Source: Emiliania huxleyi CCMP1516 (taxonomy: Eukaryota; Haptophyta; Isochrysidales; Noelaerhabdaceae). From it: DNA of 64,000 nucleotides. Of this stretch, positions 52,447 through 63,332 are shown piece after piece. The position numbers and the translations under genes were made by a program. The notes beneath the pieces were generated by a model. The model was not told where the DNA came from. It saw nothing but the letters and a program-made list of their open reading frames with translations, and searched no databases. Where the stretch lies: positions 27,908 to 91,907 of the forward strand of contig NW_005195508.1 in NCBI RefSeq assembly GCF_000372725.1. Reading direction: 5' to 3'. The stretch's first letter is position 1. Each line of letters begins with the position of its first letter.

Positions 52447-55380
52447 CCATCGCGCACGCTTGCCGCCGCGGCGCCGCCCTCCCCACGCCATGCCACCGCC
52501 TCCGGGACGACGAAAGAGACACACAGCATCAGCCTACCAGCAGACAGACGAGGCTCTCTCGGGAAACGGCCCCTCTCGCGCCGTGACCAGGAAGAGGGGG
52601 GGGGGGGGGGTATGCGCTTGTTCGGTGCGACGTCGCGCACGACCGTCGCCTCGGCGCCGGGGATCGAGCAGCCCAGCACCTCCTCCGCCCGCCTACGATC
52701 TCGGCGCAATCTCGGCTCAGCCTCGACCGCCCCTGCCGGCGGCGGGGCGAGCGCGAGCAACGCCGAATCACGTCCGCCTCGGGCGCCGCGGTCTCCTGGG
52801 AGGCGCAGCAGGGCCGAGGCGAGAGTGAGTCCGTCCGTTCGTTCAATCATTAGAGGAGCAGCGGCAGAGGCGCCGGCAAAGGGAGGAGTGCGGTGTGAAA
52901 GTGTGTAACGTGGGGTGGCGTGGAGGTGTGTCAGAGAGCAACCTTGGAGAAGCAGTAGCAGTGCACGCGCGGCAGCGGCGCGTGCCACGTCTCCGCGTCG
53001 AAAGCGCCCACCAGCGCGTCGAGAAACTCGAGCGCCGAAGCGGGGAGGTTCATCAGGATGTGGCTGAAGGGCCCAAACGCCAGCGTCGGCGCCTCCCCAG
53101 CCCCCTCTGCAGCCGACGTCGCCGCCTCCGCCCCTCCTGCCGCCTCCGCCGCCGGTTCGCCCGCCGCTGCCGCCGGTTCGCCCGTCGCGCCTTGCGGCGG
53201 CGCGAGCAGCTGGCGGAGAAAGGCGCGCGCGTCGCTGTTTGAGACGCGGACGCGTGGCCCAACCTGGCGGGATGCTGCCGAGGTGCGGCCGAGGTGCGGC
53301 CGTGGCGCGGCCGAGGTGCGGCCGAGGTGCGGCCGAGGTGCGGCCGTGGTGCGGCGCGGCCGAGGTTGCAGCCTGACCTTGTTCCGCAGCACGTTTGTGC
53401 GCAGCCACTTTGCTGACTGCGGGTTGAGGTCCTGCAGTGTGAAGACGCCAGAGGTGAGGGTGTGTGAGACGGCGTCGTGCAGAGTACTCGGAGCACCGCG
53501 TGAGTACGGCCGAGCAGAGCCGAGTGCAGCTGCGTTCGTGTCTCCCCGGGGGGGTAGTTTGAACACACGCGTCTCTGTCTCCCGCTTCTAGGCTCGAGAG
53601 ATGGGGGGGGTATGCGGGAGATATGGGGGAGATATCCCGCTTCTAGGCTCGAAGTCGTTTGCGTAGACGCGGTTTCCCTTGAGGGCGGCGGGGACGGCAA
53701 AGGGGCCGATGCCGGCCATCATGTCGCAAACCACCTCGCCAGCCAGCCGCTGGGTTAGAGCTGCTCACTCACTCATCGTTAGCTGCTGGGGCGAGCATGC
53801 GGCACACACCTCGCCAGGCCGAAGTAGCTCGACGATCCGCCTGCGCTTCACAGCTGGAGGTGTGACGAGGTGGGAAGACGCGGCTGGCCGAGGGGGAGAC
53901 TCGCAGGCTGTACGCCGGTGCTCTCGCTCCAGCCGCGAGTTCCAGTACACCTGGTGTAGCACGGCACGCTGCACTGAGGCGAGCCGGCCACGCCGAGGAG
54001 CTACAGCGGCGGCTTGCAGCACCTCGCGGTAGTCGAGGGCGAAAGTGGCGCCGTTCTCGCGCACCTCACCAATGCAGCCACCCCGGTGGTGAGGAAAGGG
54101 ACCGAGCAATCCGAGCCACAGGCGCCCCGCCTCGCGCACCGTCGTCTCGAGGTCCTCGTCGCCGGCGATGACCTCCATCGGGGGGGGGGGGGGGGGGGGA
54201 GGAATGAGCCATGGACTGAGTCTCAGTCCACCGGTCTCTCCTCCTGCGATTGCCTCCATCGGGAAGACGCGAAACTCGTTCGAGATGGACTCGACCTGCA
54301 GATGACTGCTCTATTTATTTATTTATCGTTCGAGATGGACTCGACCTACAGATGACTGCTCTATTTATTTATTTATCGTTCGAGATGGACTCGACCTACA
54401 GCTCCGCCAGTACTGCTCAACGAGTGGCTAATACTCGTGACGCGAGGGCGGACGTGGGAGGGAGTCGGCCTTGTTGACGACCGAGCGCAGCCGAGGGTTC
54501 TTATCGAGGAGCACCTGTTGCGCGAGATACGGCCGAGATACGGCCGAGATCGAGCCGAGATCGAGCCGCCCGCCCTGGTCGTCACCACGCACCTCTCCAA
54601 TCAGCGCCTTGTACGGCAGATGCTCCTCGCGCAAGTTCATGTGCGCCACGTGCCCCACCTGCTCGAGATACCGCCGAGATACAGCCGAGTCACAGCCGTG
54701 TCTCGGCGAGATAGACAGAGCCGAGGTACAGCCGAGATACAACGCAGCTTCATGCCGCGCCACCACCTGCTCAAAGGCGCTGGGCACCTCCATCCCCTCG
54801 GGCAGCAGCCGCCGAAGCACTTGCTCGGCGCTGAACTTGTCGTACCTGGAGGAGGGCTCCGAGAGGGTTCCTGGAGGGTTCCTGAAGGGCCCTCCCCGCA
54901 CCAGCTCGGCGCTGAAGCCGTCGCACCCGATTGTGACCGAGTGGCGGACGGGTTCGCCGCCCTCTGCAGCGACGTAGTCCCTCAGCTCGTCGGGCAGCTT
55001 GGTCAGCTGCAGGTCGTCGATCCCCTCGTCGAGCAGCAGCAGCCGCGTCGTGCAGGGCGCCTGGGGCGGGAGGAGTGGAGGCGGGTGACGCAGACGGCAA
55101 GAGGCGGAGAGGCGAGTCGGTCCCAGGGCCGCGGCTGTCTGCCGCACGGCCGTGGGTCAGCGCACGCACGCGCACGTGGGGGAGCTGGAAGAGGTGCAGC
55201 CGCAAGCGTTGCGCGGCGACGGCACGCCTGCTCGCCGTCGGGTTGGATGGGCTTGAGCTTCGGCCGCTGCAGGACGTGGCCCTGGAGCGCCTGCATGAAG
55301 GCGTTGCACTTGCGCGCGGGAATGCGCAGCGCGATGAGCTGCAGCGAGATGGAGAAGAGGGCGCGGTCGAGGGCCGTCAT
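52377..55380 (-). CDS. TRM5: tRNA (guanine37-N1)-methyltransferase, TRM5 family
   Basis: Start ATG 55380 ([21 protein letters not shown]). Family motifs in order: [109 protein letters not shown]. Next are FALDYREV and [10 protein letters not shown], the SAM-binding [43 protein letters not shown], the [18 protein letters not shown] motif, and [21 protein letters not shown] Gly/Glu tail ending KRQKI is followed by the stop at 52377. Members methylate G37 next to the anticodon with S-adenosylmethionine to prevent frameshifting, in nucleus/cytosol and mitochondria. Introns 54296-54469, 54173-54253 and 52534-52617 are GC-AG; others carry CCGAGATACGG and GAGGTGCGGCC tandem filler. Confidence 0.9.
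54272..54396. repeat. 50-bp tandem expansion at a TRM5 splice site
   Basis: Two and a half units, each an exon-like 19-mer (GTCGAGTCCATCTCGAACG) plus an ATAAATAAATAAATAGAGC-containing filler. Confidence 0.9.
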
Positions 55381-55483
55381 CGGGCGGGCACGCAGAGCGT
55401 CTCGAGGTGTGCCGAGTGCTTGCGGCGCGTCTCGAAAAAGAATTTTACGCACGGGCGACGGCTAGCGCACCACACCCCTCTCC

Positions 55484-55560
55484 TTAAAATCCCTGTGTGG
55501 TGGCGGCGTGCCGTTCTCCCATCCCTCCCTTGGGGTTTTCCGTTTTCTTTCTTTCTTTCT
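55484..55560 (-). repeat. Dispersed 5' element, short copy, upstream of TRM5
   Basis: Core AGGGATTTT...CAAGGGAGGG...(GAAA)n in the same orientation as TRM5. Followed by GGCGACGG/AAATTCTTTTTC before ATG 55380. Confidence 0.8.
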
Positions 55561-55817
55561 GGCGCGCACTGGCACTAACACAGGTTACACCACGGGAGCC
55601 GCCTAAACGACTCCCGCGAGGACGGCGAGGCACTTAGCTCCGTGCACTCGACCGCCCTCGCCGCAGGCAAGCTCATTCACAATGTGCTCTGAAAAGAAGA
55701 TAAATCGACTGGAAAAGACCAAGGCGCGCTTGGGAGTACGTTCGCGAAAAGAACTCGCTCTTTCACAAAAACACAACCCCGGACCACAAGACGAACAAGC
55801 ACAGACACGATTCACCA

Positions 55818-55916
55818 AAAAAAATCCAAGAGAGGAGTGGGAGGGCGGGAGAATCCAAAAAAGCCGTCCAAAAAGCCACAAAAAGCCAGCGAGCCTCCCG
55901 TTACGCGATTGCTCGC
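55818..55916 (+). repeat. Dispersed ~95-bp repeat, copy 2
   Basis: Matches the reverse complement of 26382-26477. Confidence 0.8.
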
Positions 55917-55926
55917 GAAGCGCAGC

Positions 55927-56283
55927 ATGATGCGTGGCCAGCGCGGGAGCAGGCCGGCGCCGACGCTGCCAGAACAAATACGAGACCTCGACCGACGGAC
56001 GGCGGCCCTGCGGGCGAGCATCCGCGCTGCTGACGACGTGCTCGAGACTGACCTTCAGAGCGACGAGATTCTCGCATGCTTTGAGGAGGCGCTCGGCGAA
56101 CGGCAGCCAGAGATGGGAACGGATGCTGCAGCAGGGCGAGAGGCGAACGCCGAGAAATCTGTTGCCGCCGGCGCACGGAAAAAGAAGTTTATTACAAAGC
56201 TCCCTCGCACAACACTGGGCACGGGACTGGCGCGGAAAAAGACTTTTACAACAAAACTCCCTCGCACGGAAAAAGAAAACTGA
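55927..56283 (+). CDS. Possible small coiled-coil protein
   Basis: A 118-codon frame from ATG 55927. The first 75 residues look like a helical heptad protein (LPEQIRDLDRRTAALRASIRAADDVLETDLQSDEI). The tail is a translated DNA repeat (KKKFITKLPRT / RKKTFTTKLPRT), so the real end may differ. No homologue recognised; could be noncoding. Confidence 0.3.
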   Translation: MMRGQRGSRPAPTLPEQIRDLDRRTAALRASIRAADDVLETDLQSDEILACFEEALGERQPEMGTDAAAGREANAEKSVAAGARKKKFITKLPRTTLGTGLARKKTFTTKLPRTEKEN

Positions 56284-58349
56284 AACCACGCTCACACACA
56301 CGCTCGCCCACACACACCCATGCCTCTGGGCCGGCGCGGGGGCCCCAGAGGGTGTCCATGCGGGGGAGATGGGGTCCCCTGGCCCACCGCAGGCGCCGAT
56401 TTTTTTGGAGTTTTTTCTTTTTCGCGATTTTTTACTTGTTTTCATGGGAATTCGGCGTACTTGCGGCCATGCTATCACGCCTTGCGACAGCCTGTCGGCG
56501 CTGCTGACCGTGCCATGATGCACAATTGATCACCTGCATAGCTCGCGGCCTTAGTATCAAGCATTCAGTGACGACCTGATCGTACGGCCAGTAGGAAGGT
56601 GTCCTTCCAGCTGCGTGCACGCTTCTGGCGCAATGCGCGTCACCTCGGATTGGCTGCTGGCACTCTCGAGGCTATGCCTACACAGCCTCGCGCGCATGGG
56701 CAGTCAAGAGGGACCACGCACCTTCTCAGGACAGCGCCGGTGCCTCTCTCTTGGACCGGCAAACTTGGTGGTCTCGTGTCACCAATGTGGGACCAGTGCG
56801 GCATCGCGCCGATCGACAGCTCTGAACTGCGCCTCACCACTGACCGGGAAGGCCGCCAAGTGGGCCAGCACAGGTCGCACATTGTGGCAGCAGTCAGCAG
56901 TGCATGGCTGATAGCTAGAGCAGCAGCGTCAGGGTCGCAGGGTCGGATCGTGTCAAGCCTCTCGCCCGGCCGGCCGCGTGCAGACGTCGGCCTGTCTGCT
57001 GTCTGGAGTGATCTGTCGGCGGTCAGTACGACCGATCAGGTCGGAGTTTTCTGATGGTTGGAGGGTCTATCTGTATGTACTCCTCGAGATCTCTCCAAAT
57101 CTGCCCTCTAACCAACCGTAACCACTGAGCGCCGGAGCCCCGTTTCCGCACTGCGGCGCGGCGCACGGTGCCTCCGGGGGGCCCCGCGCCGGCCCAGAGA
57201 CCCATGCAATCCTAGTGTGGACGTGTTCTACTACTACTCCCGAGGGGCGGTGTTAACACGTTTGAACACCTCTACGGCTGTGCGTGTTAACTGTTAACGT
57301 TTGAACACCGTGTGTTAACGTTAGTCCACCAATCCCTGTAAAAACTCTGGCTTGGGGTTCGAGGTGGCCCCCACCCAGGGGCCGCCCATCAAAGGGACTG
57401 CGGCAGAAGACGCCCAATCTTGCACAGAACCATAATACTTCTCCAAGCTTCGGCGGTTAGTGGTACACGTGCCTCCCCGTGTTTATAGCCTGGCGTTTGT
57501 GCCCCGTTTGTACCGCGTCCCGTGCCCCCGATGTTTTCTGCTCCATGAAAACGGCGGAGCTATTCTCGCGTCCACACCACACACCTGGCTCCAACGTGGA
57601 CACGCCCATAGCTGGGGACACTACTAGGTCACGCATGGCATCAGAAAGAAGTGTTCCATGCACATGCACATGCTACATGTATCTCTGGGCCCCGAAAGGC
57701 GAAAGGTATCTCTGTCTATCTAGCAGCGTCGTTCGCATGCGCCCTCCCCTCCTGGGCGCAAGCGCCTCACGTCTCGACAGATAAGCTCTTGGGTGTGACG
57801 AGACGAGCGAGTTCTTCGCCATCGCAGCGCGCAGCAGGCCGAACGCCGCAAACAGCCGGAGGCAGTAGGCCCGCGGGAAAAGAAACCTGAAACCACGCTC
57901 GATGAGGTCTACCTCGAATCACCCCCCCGCCCCCCTGGCGAGTACAGACCGCGCCTCACTTTTTCACAGGGGGGCATCCGTCTGGAAAAAGGAGCCCCCC
58001 GGCTTTTCGCTGCGCATGCTCGAGCCCCCCGGCGAGGGCTTGTGCTGTGAATAGCAGGCGTGGTCTGTACTCGCCAGGGCGGCCGCAGCGGAGCCCGCCG
58101 CAGCGGAGCCGCCGACCGCGTGGCTGCTGCTCGAGCGAGTCGAGTCGGGTCGAGCCGTCGAGGTGGATGCCTGAAGGCGAAAAGTCGGGGCGGAGCGCGG
58201 GGCGGAGTGAGCGTGTGGATCATGCGCGTCGTGCGCGAATCGTGCGTTTGGGGACTCGGGATAAAAAGAAAAACAAAAAAGAAGAAAAAACAGGCGGCAG
58301 GTGTTGATGACACTATCACCTGGGGTGCACTGGTCATCAGCGCCACTTG
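56284..58349. other. 2-kb region without recognised gene
   Basis: Contains the second copy of the ~100-bp repeat (57541-57643, minus) and two copies of ACGTTTGAACACC with flanking GTTAAC palindromes (57250-57320). Nothing else assigned. Confidence 0.5.
57541..57643 (-). repeat. Dispersed ~100-bp repeat, copy 2
   Basis: Reverse complement of 10304-10402 with a few differences. Confidence 0.85.
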
Positions 58350-60334
58350 ATGTTGCTTCAGCTTCCCGCGGACATCCAGCAGCTCGTCTTCAAGCAGCCC
58401 GGCCTCGGCCCGCGCGAGCTGGCCTCCCTGGAGGCGACGAGCCGCGCCGTGCGCGCGTTGATCGACGAGGACGTCTGGCGGCAGGCGTTCCTGCAGTCAT
58501 GCAGACACAACGCACTCGGCCACCCTTCATCATTCAAGGTCGAGTTCAAGCGGCGGTCGACGTGGAGCCGCCGGTGGAAGACGCTGCCGGACTGCGCCCC
58601 CGGGACGGTCGGCGCCAGCGCGCCGCTGCCGCTGCAGGCTGCGGCTCGGCTCTGCTCGGTGCGGGCGCCGCAGAAGCTGCGCCGCTTTGCACTCAAGGTC
58701 ATCGCGTCGCTTCCGCAAGCGCACCCGCCCAAGGCGGAGGTGCTCGTGGTGGACGGGTCGGGCCGCGAGCCCGGCTCCTTTCCGACCATCTCCGCCGCGC
58801 TCCGCTGCGCCAAGCCCTACGACCGCGTGCTGATTAGGAGCGGGCGGTACGAGGAGCGGCTCGCGATTGACAAGGCGAGCGCCGCCCCTCCCCCACTCCC
58901 CAGCCTCCCGCCCCGCCTCCCGCACGTCCGACTCCGACCCTCCTCCGCGCGCCGCAGCCCGTCGAGCTCGTCGGCGAGGACCCCGCCGGCAGCGTCGTCC
59001 TCGTCGGAGTGAACGGCCCCGCAGTCGAGGCGTCGAGCCGCATCCCTTGCCGCGTCGCCAAGCTGACGATCCAGCAGCAGTCGCGGCACGCGGCGCCGGC
59101 CATGTCGGGCGCGGTGATCGCCAAGGGGGGCGCGACCCTCGTGCTCGAGGAGTGCGTCGTCTCCTCCCAGACGGGCCACTGCGTTGTGGTGCAGGGCCTG
59201 TCGACAAACGCGTACGTGCTGCACAACCACATCTCGCGCGGCAAGGGGGTGGGGGTGCTCGTGTGCGACTACGGCAAGGGCGTCGTCGAGGACAACGAGA
59301 TCTCGCACAACGGCCGCGCCGGCGTCGCCATCCTCTCTTGCGCAGACCCCCAGGTGGCAGCCAGCCCTCGCCCTCGCCTCCCCCACCCCCCCTAAGCCAT
59401 CCCCACCTCCTAAGTCACCCCGCCTTCTTCTTGCGCCGGCAGGTCCGCTCCAACAAGATCCACGCCGGCCTCGACTCGGGCGTCCTCGTGTCCGAAAAGG
59501 GCCGCGGGCGCGTCGAGGCGCACGACGCCGCCCACACCCAACCCCACACCCGCCGACCCGTCCGCGTGCCATCGCGCCCTCCTCCCGCCCTCCTCCCGCC
59601 CTCCTCCCGCCCTCCTCCCGCCCTCCTCCCGCCCTCCTCCCTCGCCACAGCCCACCCCACGCCCCTCCGCCACACACGCTTCCGGATCCCACGCCAGGCG
59701 AACGACATCTTCGCGAACCGCCGCGCCGGCGTCGCTATCCTCAAGGACGGCGAGCCCCTCGTCCTCTCCAACCGCATCCACGACGGTCGCGACTCCGGCG
59801 TCCTCGTCTGCGAAAACGGGCAGGGCCTCGTCAAGGACAACGAGATCTTCGCCAACCAGATGGCGGGCATCGCCATCGGCCGCGGCGGCGCCTCGCGCGT
59901 GACCGGCAACACGATCCGCGACTCCAACGGCGGCTCGCTCTGCCTCTCGATGCACTCGCGCGGCGTCATCTCCGCCAACGTGATCCAGCTCGACGGCCGC
60001 GCGACTATGCAGGTTCCAGAGGACATCCTGCCGGGCGTGCGGCAGCAGAACACGCTGCTCTTCACCGCGCCCGACGGCGCCGCCGCGCCCGCCGCCGCCT
60101 CGCCGACTCCGACCCCGGACTCGGAGCCAGACCCGGACGCCTCGTGCGAGCTGCGCCAGGTGCCGGCGGCGGGGGCCGCGCCACGGTCCCCCCCTCTCCC
60201 CCTCCCGCCCCTCCCCCAGACCTCACCCCCTCCCTCGCTCACCCCCGCGGGCGCTGGTCATCTTCCCGCCGCCCGTGGAAGTCGGCCTCGAGGACATCCT
60301 CATGGACGAAGAGCCAGACTACATCGAGCTCTGA
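58350..60334 (+). CDS. F-box / right-handed beta-helix protein (FBXO10/11-like)
   Basis: ATG 58350. An N-terminal F-box-like motif (LLQLPADIQQLVFKQ...LASLEATSRAVRALIDEDVWRQAFLQSC) comes first. A long parallel beta-helix follows: PTISAALRCAKPYDRVLIRSGRYEE, VELVGEDPAGSVVLVG, CVVSSQTGHCVVVQG, VLVCDYGKGVVEDNEISHNGRAGVAI, VRSNKIHAGLDSGVLVSEKGRGRV|EANDIFANRRAGVAI, NRIHDGRDSGVLVCENGQGLVKDNEIFANQMAGIAI. It ends in acidic MDEEPDYIEL (stop 60332). FBXO11-type proteins are SCF substrate receptors, with the helix binding the target. Introns: 58875-58957 (GC), 59354-59442 (GT), 59518-59697 (GC, with CCTCCTCCCGCC repeats); one more near 60160-60250 unresolved. Confidence 0.8.
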
Positions 60335-60405
60335 CCGCCCGAGCTCGGACCTCGCCACCCACAGCTGCTGGTCTAGCCAACCCTCTCCACCGGCTCCGCC
60401 CCCCA

Positions 60406-60506
60406 CNNNNNNNNNNNNNNNNNNNNNNNNNNNNNNNNNNNNNNNNNNNNNNNNNNNNNNNNNNNNNNNNNNNNNNNNNNNNNNNNNNNNNNNNNNNNNN
60501 NNNNNN
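60406..60506. other. Assembly gap (run of N)
   Basis: About 100 unresolved bases, flanked by C-rich sequence. Size is probably a placeholder. Confidence 0.98.
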
Positions 60507-60960
60507 CCGGGCCCCCCCCGGGGCCCCTTCCTCGCGGGCTGCCCCTCCGGGATGCCCCCCCTCCCCCCCCCCCCATGCTGCGTCTGCCATCTGATGCCAT
60601 GGCCATTTCTCTGCCTGCCGCCCCCTGCCCCCCTCCCCCAAATGTGCTGGTGCCAGCGAAAAATAGTGCCTAGCTGTGCACTGTTGCATTCCCATCCGAG
60701 GTGTCGTGTCGCTCCCTCGAGTCCCGGACCGCGCAAGCAGGTTGGCATGCTCCTGCTGATAGAAGCGCGGGGACCCCAGCCACACATCTAAAAGACTGTG
60801 TTCGCGACGTGTGTGTGTGAGTGTGTGTGTGTGTGTGTGCATCCGTCTTACTCTACGTAAGTGTGCGCAGCGCCGCGCAGCGCGCTCTTTATGTGTCGTC
60901 ACCAAGACATCGAAGAGCGTAGAGCTAGACCTAGAGGACGGCGCCGCGCGCCGCGCGCGC
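60507..60960. other. Spacer with GT microsatellite
   Basis: TG run near 60810-60840. No gene seen between the gap and the TIR element. Confidence 0.5.
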
Positions 60961-61713
60961 GGCATGTTGTGCGAGTATATGGGACAAAAGCGTCGAAAAT
61001 GTCCCAAAAAGCGGGTCTCGAGTTTGTTGCAGCTCCGCAGCCAGCGCGGGCTGCCAGGACGCACCGCTCGCGCGTTCGGCACACTCAGTGGACCCCACCG
61101 AGTGTGCCGAACCAACTGGAGTAAGTAGGCTCGACGCCGCGCTTGCTGTGGAGCTGCAACAAACTCGCCGCCGAGCGTGCCACCGAAAGCGTCCCGGCGG
61201 AGGTGATGGAGTGTGAGACCTGAGGCTGCGGAGGTGACGCCTGAGGTACCGGCCCGTGCACAGCGACTCAGCCGGCGACCGCCACGGGCTCAGACGAGAC
61301 TTGTCGACTCGTTACGGCTCAGCTTCACCGTGGTCATCGGGCGTCTGTCGACGTCAGGACCACCCATACAGCTCGCGGGTTTGAGGTCGCAAGAGCCAAG
61401 ATGGTGGCGTTTGGACATCCCAACCATCACACAAGACAGCCTGTAGGTGATGGCGGGACGGCGCAGTGTTTGTGGCACTCAGCAGTAGGCACCCGCGGCA
61501 CGGCCCCGCTGTCGGCTCTCACGGGCTGCGGAACCGGCCCCAGAGGGAGCCGGTCCGGGCGAGTGTGGCAGCTCCTGCGCTAGTATGGGCACCCTCTATC
61601 ATAGCACTACTGATCCTGGTCATTAGAGCTGCCAGGGATAGCGTCAGGAGCCGGTAGGAGTCAAAACCTCTCATATTTGAGACATCGTGTCCCATATACT
61701 CGCACAACGAGCC
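60961..61713. mobile_element. Non-autonomous TIR DNA element, copy 2 (753 bp, inverted)
   Basis: Same termini and interior as 51308-52066 in opposite orientation, with many small differences. Inserted in GCGCGC-rich sequence that may be the target duplication. The hairpin at 61075-61091 / 61095-61111 replaces the unrelated hairpin of copy 1. Confidence 0.85.
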
Positions 61714-61742
61714 GCGCGCAGCGCGCGCGCGCGCGGTGTAGA

Positions 61743-62600
61743 CTGTGATCTGTGATCTGTGAGGGTCCGCCCGCAGGCGCATTTTGTATACCGAGGCGGT
61801 GCCCGGTGCCATGGCTGCTCTCCCGCCCCTCACCGGGCCGAACGGGTAGTAGACGTTGGCGCCGAAGAGGGAGGAGTCGCCGAAGGACGGGTAGTCGTCG
61901 GTCATGCGGGGGGAGGAGGAGTCGGCGAGCAGCAGGGGGGGAGAAATGGGTGAGAGGGTGGGGGGGGAGGCGTGAGGCGCGAGAAGAGGGGCGCGGGGCG
62001 CGGGGCGTGCGTGGGACGCGAGGCGTGAGGCGCAGGGCGTTGGGCGGGAGGGCGCGGGGCGCTCGTTGCGGCAAGGTGTGTTTTGTGTGTCTGTATGTGT
62101 ATGTGTGTCTGTATGTGTGTCTGTATGTGTGTGTGTGTGCGTGTTGGTTTGTTTGTGCGAGGGCTAGGCGGGGCAGGGCAGGGCGGCGGCGAGCGGCGAG
62201 CGGCGTCGGCGAGATCGGCGATGAAGAGAGGCGATGGTGACGTACACGGCGGCAGTGTTCACGGCAGCAGCGCCGCGGCGGCGCCCTGAGTGAGGCAGAC
62301 TGCCCTGCACAGCCTGCTGGGAACGCTCCCGACGAGCGGCGCGCCATGCGGGCCCGCCGCGGGCGACGCGGGCGGCGAGCCGACACGCGTGTCGCCGGCG
62401 TAGACAGCACTGGCGAAGCGAGGCGGCTGGCGCCGGCCCCGGAGGCGGCTGCAGGAAGAGCAGCGAGGCAGAAGTCACTGTCCAAGGCGTACTGAGCAGG
62501 CTGCCATCGAGCAGCGCGCCATGCGGGTCTGCCGCCGGCGACGAGATTGGAGAGCCGACAGGCATCGAAGAGGTAGGTACTGACGAGCATGAGCTGCCTG
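61743..62600 (-). repeat. Long dispersed repeat family, copy 2 (uninterrupted)
   Basis: Matches 43975-44046 plus 44653-45450. Contains a TG microsatellite at the same place (62080-62160). Confidence 0.75.
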
Positions 62601-63332
<732 letters not shown>

